Origin: Ministeria vibrans ATCC 50519
Taxonomy: Eukaryota > Opisthokonta > Filasterea
DNA: 44,693 nucleotides
Reading direction: 5' to 3'
NCBI GenBank assembly: GCA_943704425.1
Contig: CALSCP010000324.1
Location: forward strand, 22,732-67,424
Below, one piece after another: positions 35,307 to 44,693 of this stretch (its first letter is position 1; each line of letters begins with the position of its first letter). Below the pieces are notes generated by a model, which saw only the letters and a program-made list of their open reading frames with translations, did not search any database and was not told the DNA's origin. The translations under genes and the position numbers were made by a program.

Positions 35307-35926
35307 GGTTAGCTGGGCGGATAACAATAACAATAACATCACAATCATACTCGTTCTTGGTGCTCAGCTCGGACTCCCAGTCGACCATGTGCGGGTCCAT
35401 TTGGGCAAAGACTGAGTTGCGTCGTTGGTAATGCACCGCCTTGAGCTCGGGCAGCACCGTAAAGAAGCCAATGTCGCCGTCGGTACGCTGAACACCACTG
35501 ACATCCACCCCGATCTGGGTGGCCGCGTTCATCACCACATCGCCCAGGGGCCCATTGGGAAGCACCGAGATCCACTTGCTCGCTCGGCCAAGGCGCCTCA
35601 GCGCAACCGCCACATTGAGCTCATCCCCACCTACAGCGAAAGCAGTGTTCCATTATGATTGCAATTACTATCACAACGAAGGCGGCAGAGACGCGGACGG
35701 CGGAGCCTTGGAAGCTGTCGCTCTTGGTCGTCGTGAGAGTGCAAATTATGGTGAGGATGCGTACCAATTGAGCGCAGGTAGGCTTCTACGAAACGAGACG
35801 GTCACCTTATCATATTGTATCATATTCCAATGCTCGTCCAGTCATACCGCCTTCGCCAACATCGCCAACGTCCACTGATAAAGGCGCCATTCGAAGCATA
35901 GCCTCGCCGAACGTAACAAACCGCAT
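33467..35926 (-). CDS. Fusion of PfkB (2-keto-3-deoxygluconate kinase-like) and KDPG aldolase
   Basis: Exons 35848-35926, 35765-35785 (21 nt), 35351-35630, 34313-35084, 33952-34229, 33652-33865 and 33467-33562 give 579 residues. Residues 1 to about 345 match KDG kinases of the PfkB family: MRFVTFGEAMLRMAP, SIGGDELNVAVALRRLG, HATGITP, LSLDFNHRKQLG. From about 350 a KDPG/KHG aldolase follows: GVVSIIR, ALEVTLD (Glu of the active site), GVGTVMDD, FFLSPINP, FIKLFHA (Schiff-base Lys), PSGGISPSNVSAWWDAGA. Together these would turn KDG into KDPG, then pyruvate and glyceraldehyde 3-phosphate, the lower Entner-Doudoroff or pectin/alginate-derived sugar-acid route, inferred from the families. The kinase's catalytic GAGD motif reads GGGS (GGGSAWAAGF), so kinase activity may be lost. 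The gene starts 179 bp from divergent AMPK-beta. Simple TAT repeats fill the intron 35085-35350. Confidence 0.85.
35130..35312 (+). repeat. (TTA)n microsatellite in the kinase-aldolase intron
   Basis: Two long ATT/TTA arrays (about 35130-35200 and 35262-35305), separated by AT-rich sequence, fill the intron 35085-35350. There is no coding content. Confidence 0.9.
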
Positions 35927-36105
35927 ATTGCTCGAACTTGGACGCGGACGAATAAAGTCAAAATAATAAGTAAATAATCACTATTTCCATAACATAGAAA
36001 GATCACATATTATTTTGTCGTTTGATATTGTTATCATTGCATAATTCGCATTGTTTTTTGCGTTTTGTTCGAGCGACTCGAGTGCTGAAAGTATAGCATA
36101 GTGTA
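35927..36105. promoter_or_regulatory. Bidirectional promoter region, kinase-aldolase / AMPK-beta
   Basis: Only 179 bp separate the two divergent start codons. The left part is AT-rich; the right part has an inverted CGAGCGACTCG-like patch near 36070. No other gene fits, so both promoters must be here or in 5' introns. Confidence 0.5.
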
Positions 36106-38071
<1,966 letters not shown>

Positions 38072-38086
38072 CCATTTGAAGAAGAC

Positions 38087-38092
38087 AATAAA
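38087..38092 (+). terminator. Polyadenylation signal of AMPK-beta
   Basis: Canonical AATAAA 16 nt after the stop codon. Function is inferred from position. Confidence 0.5.
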
Positions 38093-38531
38093 AGATCACC
38101 AACACCCCTTATCTTAATAAAAGACATTATTCTATGAAGTGTAGCCGTTGTAGCCGCACTGATTAGTGGTGTCGAATTGTCTTAGAAAGAAATCATAAAG
38201 CATGTTACCTCTGGAGTGGTTGCGGTCTGGCTCTGTCTTCGCGTAGTGACTGTATCATTAATAAATGGGTTGTATTCTTCTTCCTTGATTCCTCCTTGTC
38301 TGGCCAACAGCCAACCTGTCTCTGTTTCCTCTCGACGCTTCTGTAGCTTAGAACGTGGTTCTGAGCTGTTTGTGTTGTCGCTTTTCGTTTGTGATTGATT
38401 TTCTACTATTTTGTATTATTCTTCTACTAATTCTTTTCAGACTTCTCACTTCAGTCCTATTTCTTTCATTCGAAAGTCCAGGTGGCTGTTAGTCCCGCAT
38501 CGTAACCATCTTCGTTGTCCAGTGGCACTGC
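38093..38531. other. Intergenic region before the SOD-like membrane protein
   Basis: About 440 bp without a gene. It contains a dispersed-repeat copy at 38222-38284 and T/C-rich sequence leading to the ATG at 38532. Promoter elements are not obvious. Confidence 0.4.
38222..38284 (+). repeat. Dispersed repeat, longest copy A
   Basis: It begins GCGGTCTGGCTCTGTCTTCG and continues with CGTAGTGACTGTATCATT and AATAAATGGGTTGTATTCTT. The left half matches 44443-44480; the right half matches 44006-44035 and minus-strand copies at 20.6 and 20.9 kb. Confidence 0.65.
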
Positions 38532-41500
38532 ATGCGAAACGGTCAATTTCGGTCAGCGTCGCTGCACTTTCTTGTGCTGCTCGCCGCTCTTCTGCCTGCC
38601 GTGTCTGGTACGCTCTACTCGCAGTCACACGCACCACACCCTGCCATCGTGACCATGCCGCCTCCGCTTTTGTCCGCACGCAGGGGAAATCACTGCTGAA
38701 GCCGTCTTCACCGCAGTCGGCGGCGTCCAAGGCTCGCTCAAGTTCTCACAAGCCAACGAAAGCGCCCCCGTCGTCGTCACGTCCAACCTCTACAACCTGC
38801 CATCCAACAATTGGCTCGCCGTCCTCATCCGTCGAAATCCCTCTGGGCCCTGTCTCCCTTACGCCGAGTTCTTTTTCACGCCGTAAGCGAAAACGCGCAT
38901 TGTTGTTTGTTCAGCTGTGTCGTATAATGTGCCAAAGTACACCGATTATCGTATTATAGTGTGACATTGTACAATTACGACCTTTGTATTATGTGCCAAT
39001 GTACAATGTACGATTGTCGTAAAATGTGCCAATGTTTATTTTGCACGAATAATAATTATTTCTTTTTATATAATAATGACGCAACTGCGCTTTATATACC
39101 CACCCCACCCATTATCACAATTATAATATTATGTATTCGCGTAGAAACATTCGCAACACCACATACGCGTGCTCTCCTGCATTTCCGCAAGCATGTGCAG
39201 CCGGTGACATTGGTGGACGCTGGGGTCCTCTTCCAAACGGTCCGAACACGTTTGAAGATAACTCCCTGCATTTGTATGGCGTCCAATCCATTGTCGGGCA
39301 CGGCATCAGCTTTGCGCTGGATAACAACAATCGCGGCCACTCTCCAACGAGTTTTCCTAGCCCATCCATTGCCTGCAGCAATGTCGAGCTAACCTCGGCT
39401 AGTCGTATGCGGGTCGCCGTTGCACGCTTCCCTACCAACTCGATCGTGCTTGGCTCGGTCGTCGCGATGCAACCTTACGACGACCCACATGCACAGGTCA
39501 CACTATTTAACACTATCTACTACAACTCGGAACTGCCTGAGTATGTTGACACGGGCGGCACTGCGCGGCTGACTGTCCACGTCAAGCCAGTAGGCACCGA
39601 TGCGGACGCTCACACCCCTGCTCAAAAGCGTTGTCTCTCCGCCGGTGGGCTCTTCAAGCCGCTGGAAGACATTCTTTCCGGCACCAAAGACGCCAAAGAG
39701 ATTGCCCGTCTCTGCCGCCTTGCCAAGTACGACGACGAAGTTTTTGTTGTTCTTTGCTTTTGTTGTTCTCTGTTTTTGTTGTTGTTTTTGTGTTCATATC
39801 TATTTGAAAATTACCGACCACTCTACTAGTAAGATCCGATCGACATTTGGTCGCCGCGGTATCAGTTATAGTGTTTTGCAAAAGCTGGTTATACATTTTA
39901 GTATATTATTATTATTATTGTACATTTTTAGTATAATTATTATTATTATTGTTATCATTATTATTAAATTTTATTGTTGTTGCTATATTATAATTTTTTC
40001 TCATGACCATTATTATTCATGCCCTTTCACACTTTGACAAAATGATTTTAGCCTCGACCATGATAAGTGTTCGCGAGAGCTGTCTAATATCACCGAGTCC
40101 ACACGCATCGATGTCAACTTACCCGGTGGCGACATTATCACCGACCCCTTTTCCTCTTTGCAAGGAAATCACTCGCTTGTTAACCGCTCCGTATCCATTG
40201 ACGTAAGAAGCCTTCATAATCAACGTCGCGATATAAAGTTATAATATTTACTATTATATTTGAATGTACCCATAGGCAAACGATATCGCTGGTAATGGCT
40301 TTACCTTGGGTTGTGCGACATTTGAAGAGGTCTCTGTGCCCTCGGTAATCATCCCAGTGTACTCAAACGGTCGTTACGGCAGCGTGATACTGGAGCAGTG
40401 GGACAGCTCTTTTCCTACTCGCGTTACGGTCAACGTGCAAGGACCGGCCGGGGGTGGTGTCTCTCTGCGCTTTGCAGCACAGCCGACCACAGGCGAGTCG
40501 TGTGTGAACATTTTAGACTATGACCCTACAATGGTAAATGTGACGGACTATGACATGTCGTGCACACCGACGTCTCCCATGAGATTTTCTACGTGTGCTC
40601 TCGGCGACTTGAGCGGCCGATGGGGTGCATTTTTGCCTGATACAACAGTCGTTGACTTCCTCCTCCCCATCCATGGAACCTGGTCCGTGGCCGGCCGTGC
40701 TCTGGTCGTGGAAACGATTCCTTCTGAGCCACCCAGCTGCTCAACAGTGCCCACACCAAACTATAGTGATGGTCTATTCTCCACGAGCAGCAACGTGCGC
40801 GTGGCCACGGCACACTTTGCAACAAACGTTGCGCAAGGAACTTTCACCTTTGAGCAACCAGACGCACCCTACGTAGAGCAAGCCAGCACGGTACTCACCA
40901 TAAATATGTGGACACCTACACGAGTGGCCATTGGAGACTGGTACATCAGCACGGGAGACTGCTCTTCGACCTACGCATTGTTCAACCCATCGCGTGTACT
41001 TGTGCCTCCTACACAGTGCACTCCATTTCTGCAGAACAGTTACTTGCAGGTATGTCCCCTGGGCTCTCTTGGCAGCAAAGGTGGGCCAATTGTGCTCCCT
41101 GCCACGTCGTACGTTGTCACACTCGAACAGGTGGCATTGGACGGCGTCAATTCCATTGTGGGTCGTTCGCTCTTTTTAACCGACGCGTTTGGCCAACACT
41201 TCTCATGCGCAGCCATTACCAGTGGTCCATTTCCTGCTGCGACAACCAGCGTAACGTCCACTGCAACCGATACGCACATTGTGCTCTCTCAGGCAACGCG
41301 AACCTCGCCAGTTACAATCACTTTCACCCCCCTGTCGTTCACGTCGACGCGAGCCTCCAGCGGAAATGTTGCATCCTGGTTTATCAGTAGCGAACCTTTG
41401 ACCTCGAGCGAATCGTGCTCGGCCATTGCTACCGCCCGAAAGATGTTTAATCCATATCCGGAAAATGTGGATGTGGCCCAGTGTTCACCTACTTCGCCAT

Positions 41501-42336
41501 TGCGCTTCTCTGCCTGTGCTGTTGGCGACCTTGCCGGCAAGTATGGTGCCTTCCCCGCCAACCCCATTGCAAGCGTTTCCTTTGAAGACCCAACATTGAC
41601 ACTCTTTGGAGCGGCAGCGGTGCAACAGCGCACGCTGGTACTCACCGACAGCACTGGAGCCGCGATTGAGTGCGCCACGCTTGCGCCTGGCCCTCAGTCG
41701 AACGTGACAACATACGTGGCTGCGGCGCAAGATGTGACACTAACGCTGCGCCAGGACACAACGCAGCTTGGGACGCCCACCATACTCGAATGGACGGTCT
41801 CCTCTGATTTGCCGAGCGGCACCTCCTCTCAGTGGGCCCTCCAGTCTACTTGCAGTCTCCCTTTAACCCCCTTTAATCCATTCGGTGTCACCCCCGCAAC
41901 CGTATGCCAGGCTCAATCAGATGCTCTGGGGACGTGTGCAAGTGGTGATCTCACCCACCTTGCCGGTGCTCTTGCAACCTCACCGGCTTCCACCAAATCC
42001 ACCGCATGGCTCAGCACCACAGAAGCAATCTTTCTCGACGGCCGCGCCTCCGTTGATGGTCAGATGCTTGTAATGGATGTCAACGGGGCTCCCGTGTGCG
42101 CGCCGCTGGTGCTACAACAGAATCCCTCGCCGACGCCAACGAACAACAAAAGCGGGTCGTCGCTATCGACGGGCGTCATCGTTGGACTTGCCGTAGGAGC
42201 CATTGTCATTGTTGTTCTCGTTGCAGTTGTTGTCGTTCGCGCGGTGAACGACCGGCGCCGTATGTCATATGTGAAACAGCGTGAAATATCCATGTCGGGA
42301 TTGGCCGGTGGTAGCACGGCGTCCATTTACGACTAA
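38532..42336 (+). CDS. Type I membrane protein with about six degenerate Cu/Zn-SOD-like domains
   Basis: Exons 38532-38607, 38684-38882, 39145-39726, 40052-40202 and 40276-42336 give 1022 residues. Exon 1 is a signal peptide (SASLHFLVLLAALLPAVSG). The ectodomain repeats a unit of about 150 residues resembling Cu/Zn superoxide dismutase: a start like AVFTAVGGVQGSLKFSQ, an FNP motif (LFNPSRV, MFNPYPE, PFNPFGV), a C.GDL motif (CALGDLSGRWGAF, CAVGDLAGKYGAF, CAAGDIGGRWG), an SIVGRSL-like strand, and a terminal C.T/I strand. The SOD metal-binding histidines are replaced (LFNP and MFNP for HFNP; none before GDL), so dismutase activity is unlikely. The conserved Cys may form disulfides. A transmembrane helix (about 970-992, VGLAVGAIVIVVLVAVVVV) and a short basic tail with YVKQREIS end it. 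Adhesion or receptor function is a guess. Confidence 0.8.
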
Positions 42337-42660
42337 TACCCAGTGAAGTTTAATGTTGTAAGTGTGCGTCGAAAAAAGAAACGAATAAACAAACACAATC
42401 ATTATTATAACAAAAGGGCGTCATCGTTGGACTTGCCGTAGGAGCCATTGTCATTGTTGTTCTCGTTGCAGTTGTTGTCGTTCGCGCGGTGAACGACCGG
42501 CGCCGTATGTCATATGTGAAACAGCGTGAAATATCCATGTCGGGATTGGCCGGTGGTAGCACGGCGTCCATTTACGACTAATACCCAGTGAAGTTTAATG
42601 TTGTAAGTGTGCGTCGAAAAAAGAAACGAATAAACAAACACAATCATTATTATAACAAAA
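42171..42660 (+). repeat. Perfect 245-bp tandem duplication over the 3' end of the SOD-like gene
   Basis: 42171-42415 and 42416-42660 are identical by eye. The unit starts GGGCGTCATCGTTGGACTTG (transmembrane segment), includes the tail, stop and AATAAA, and ends ATTATTATAACAAAA. The second copy lies after the stop, so it is a headless gene end with a second poly(A) signal (42629-42634). Confidence 0.95.
42384..42389 (+). terminator. Polyadenylation signal of the SOD-like gene
   Basis: AATAAA 48 nt after the stop codon, repeated at 42629-42634 in the duplicate unit. Confidence 0.5.
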
Positions 42661-42689
42661 ATAATAAAAGACGCAATAATTATTAACGA

Positions 42690-43882
42690 AGGCTTCCCCG
42701 ACGTCAGGTCACGAATCGCAGACACGGCACCATTGCTCTCGCCATGATTCTCAGCCACATGGACTACGCCCTCAGCACCACCCATATCTACGACCAACCG
42801 ATTACGTCACACTAGGACAAGCTCCGCCTCCAGATCAGCCGTACACTGCTCGGAGGAGGACTCGCAAAAGCCCCCCACCCCAACACTTCGTGCAGGCATG
42901 TGTCTGACGGACGCCGCCTCCCGCCCTGCTGTCACGCATCTCTCCAATGCGGCGATGGCCGCTGGAGGCGTCCGCCACAACCCCCCCGTTGTCACTCACA
43001 ATCATCACCGCCCTCCGCACCCGAGACGCGACCCGCGCAGCAGCGAACCCGTCGCAAGCAGCCACTGCAAGGTCAATCCGGGTGATCGAGCACAAAAACG
43101 CATTCGCTCCGCTACCCGATCTGGCGCCAGGCGCCACTGCCACTCAACACTTGACGCAGTCCACGCGACACGTCCTGTCCCTTGATCTCACCCTCTCCCC
43201 TTTGCCAGCTAGAGGCGACGCCCTCCGGCTGAACCAGCTCCCCAAGATTGTCCAAGAAGCGTACTGTGCTGGGCGGCGAGCACATGTGCGCTCGGTGCCC
43301 TCACTCCCCGGAACCCCATACGCCAAACCCCGCTTTGATCCGTTCCGTCCCCTCCGCTACATTAAAGCCCTGGGGCACGCCGCCGCGCGCTCGGTCTTCC
43401 GCGCCCTCTGCAACCAACTGATGACTGGTGAACACGCAGCGACACGCCACATCGTCCGACCAGGAGCCGCTTCAGACGTGACGGCAGCTGCGCCAGCCGT
43501 CTGTGACTGCTGCCGTTTGCTCGGCACACGGGAAACCGCCGAACACTTTGTCACCCATTGTACTCACCCCTCCCTAGCACGTCTGCGTCCGATGCTCTCC
43601 GCCCACACCACGTTCAATACGGTTGCCCTCTCCCGCCAGACTGCCACCGCGGTGAGGATCACTCTCACCGCTGCCATCTCCGAGGCACACCAGTGCCTCG
43701 TGAATGTTGACACCCAGTTCTCCTGTTCCCTCTCGAGGGTCCTCCAGCGCATTGAGCCTGAGGGTCGCCGCAATGGTGTACCGTGGGACTTCCGTGTACA
43801 GGGTCTACCTGTGCCTCCGTACATTCTTCTCATGGGTGTATCAGTGGGTCTATGGGCTTCTTTCGGGAGATTCTTGTCTTGA
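42690..43882 (+). mobile_element. Decayed 3' end of a non-LTR (LINE-type) retrotransposon ORF
   Basis: The sequence is GC-rich and coding-like but frame-broken. One frame (42717-42815) reads AMILSHMDYALSTTHIY, like the region after the RT domain in LINE ORF2, then meets a stop. A second frame (from about 42895) carries AASRPAVTHLSNAAM. A third (42947-43882, ending TGA) holds QLMTGEHAATRHIVRP and a CCHC finger CDCCRLLGTRETAEHFVTHC, the zf-RVT motif near LINE ORF2 C-termini. There is no RT catalytic motif or endonuclease here, so it is a 5'-truncated, frameshifted copy. No target-site duplication or poly(A) tail could be fixed. It could instead be a degenerate RNase H-type fragment; the zinc finger favours LINE. 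Confidence 0.6.
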
Positions 43883-44005
43883 AGTCCACGGCGAAAGTAT
43901 TGTGCTGAAATTGTGCTGCTCTTTGTTTTGTATAATAAATTAATAATTATAATTATTGTTTTGTTTTGACATTGAGTACAACTCTCGATTCTCTATTTAT
44001 TTTCC

Positions 44006-44035
44006 TTAATAAATGGGTTGTATTCTTCTTCTTCT
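44006..44035 (+). repeat. Dispersed repeat (AATAAATGGGTTGTATTCTT), copy C
   Basis: TTAATAAATGGGTTGTATTC plus TTCTTCTTCT, identical in the core to the copy at 38222-38284. It lies about 120 bp after the retroelement ORF. Confidence 0.65.
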
Positions 44036-44442
44036 ATTTATTTTCCTATTATAATAATAATAATAATTTATGTATGATCATGAGTCACTTCAAACTTGCA
44101 CGAAACCCCCATCAAGTAAGCCATTCTAGCGACAAAACTGGATGGGAGAACAGTGGAAGATTAGAAAAGCTGCGTACGTATGATCGATGAATGATCGATC
44201 GGCGTCGCTATGTATGTCCCTCCAGGCTCCAGGTGGGACAACTGCAATGCAGGTAGGATACGGCGATACGCCTTATATACTTATTTGTAATTTGAGCTCT
44301 ATATACACTCTCATGAGTCCCTTCGGAGTCCCATTGGAGTCCCATTGCGATTGCTTCACTCTGAATTCATTCTTGCTTCACTGAAGCTTCACTGATAGCG
44401 ACTTTCTTTCATAGCGACAACACAGCACTCTGAGTTTGCAAG

Positions 44443-44525
44443 GCGGTCTAACTGTGTCTTCGCGTGGTGACTGTATCATAAATGTTGTAGTGAAGTTGTA
44501 GTTCCGTTGTAGTCTTCTTCTTCTC
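44443..44525 (+). repeat. Dispersed repeat, copy B (left half conserved)
   Basis: GCGGTCTAACTGTGTCTTCG then CGTGGTGACTGTATCAT match the left half of the 38222-38284 copy with four mismatches. The right half is altered (AAATGTTGTAG, then GTTGTAGTCTTCTTCTTC). Confidence 0.55.
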
Positions 44526-44565
44526 TATTTTAGAAATAAAAATTAATTTAATAATATCCATCTGC

Positions 44566-44693
44566 ATGTCTTCACTTCGTGACATTATATTGCGGATAGG
44601 GGACATTGTTCTGCTTTACGCCGATGACGATGCGCGTGGCTACGTGTTCGCCGAGAGCAGCGTCGACGGGTGTGTGACCATTTCACCAACACC
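44566..44693 (+). CDS. ITPR: Inositol 1,4,5-trisphosphate receptor, N-terminal fragment (3' partial)
   Basis: The frame from ATG 44566 runs open to the window end (42 codons). It starts MSSLRDIILRIGDIVLLYAD, followed by ARGYVFAESSVDGCVTISP, matching the first strand pairs of the IP3R suppressor domain (LHIGDIVSLYAE... in animal IP3Rs). IP3 receptors are ER calcium-release channels of over 2,500 residues, so nearly all of the gene lies beyond the window. Ryanodine receptors share the fold, but IGDIV.LYAE is the IP3R wording. No intron is seen yet. Confidence 0.75.
   Translation, partial: MSSLRDIILRIGDIVLLYADDDARGYVFAESSVDGCVTISPT

Larger units (their letters stand above)
43883..44565. other. 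Intergenic region before the IP3 receptor gene
   Basis: About 680 bp without a recognisable gene. It contains two dispersed-repeat copies (44006-44035 and 44443-44525), an AT-rich patch (44050-44075), and short direct repeats of GGAGTCCCATTG (about 44324-44348) and TTGCTTCACT (about 44350-44380). Confidence 0.45.

Overview
This window is nuclear DNA from an intron-rich unicellular eukaryote. Genes have many GT-AG introns, mostly 50-300 nt and often AT-rich with long poly-T, (GA)n or (AAT)n tracts. Exons are GC-richer. There are no operons, ribosome-binding sites or CRISPR arrays, and I found no rRNA or tRNA. The gene set (SMCR8, CAPS, ARMC8, NAT10, CHORDC1, USP12/46, AMPK-beta, IP3 receptor) fits a free-living protist, such as a holozoan, apusomonad-like or amoebozoan lineage. 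I cannot place the species from sequence alone.

Layout, left to right. 73-3899 (+): 3' part of an SMCR8-like DENN protein. 4383-7076 (+): ER Hsp70 BiP, with a heat-shock element upstream. 7195-13407 (-): an 18-exon CAPS secretion activator with an unexpected C1 domain. 13864-16760 (+): ARMC8/GID5. 16957-24451 (+): NAT10/Kre33 RNA cytidine acetyltransferase, interrupted in one intron by about 2.8 kb carrying the C-terminal half of a MAP2K-like kinase, a complete RING-TRAF zinc finger-BTB gene and the edge of another gene. Poly-T tracts and an N gap bound this island, so it is most likely a scaffolding error. 24500-26072 (-): CHORDC1. 26470-29495 (+): a Sel1-repeat protein. 29955-31460 (+): USP12/46-type deubiquitinase. 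31622-33160 (-): membrane-anchored GST-like protein. 33467-35926 (-): fusion of a PfkB (KDG kinase-like) domain and a KDPG aldolase. 36106-38071 (+): AMPK beta. 38532-42336 (+): secreted/type I membrane protein with about six degenerate Cu/Zn-SOD-like domains. Its last 245 bp are duplicated in tandem. 42690-43882: decayed non-LTR retroelement tail. 44566-end (+): first codons of an IP3 receptor.

Exon joins were made by hand: GT-AG sites, reading phase, and recalled family sequence. Every complete gene model sums to a whole number of codons. Gene order is dense, with convergent ends as close as 48 bp (NAT10/CHORDC1) and divergent starts 179 bp apart (sugar-acid enzyme/AMPK-beta).

The most interesting points are the C1-C2-PH-MUN architecture of CAPS, the kinase-aldolase fusion whose kinase half lacks the catalytic Asp, the multi-pseudo-SOD surface protein, the RING-BTB fusion, the chimeric NAT10 locus, and two unnamed dispersed repeat families.
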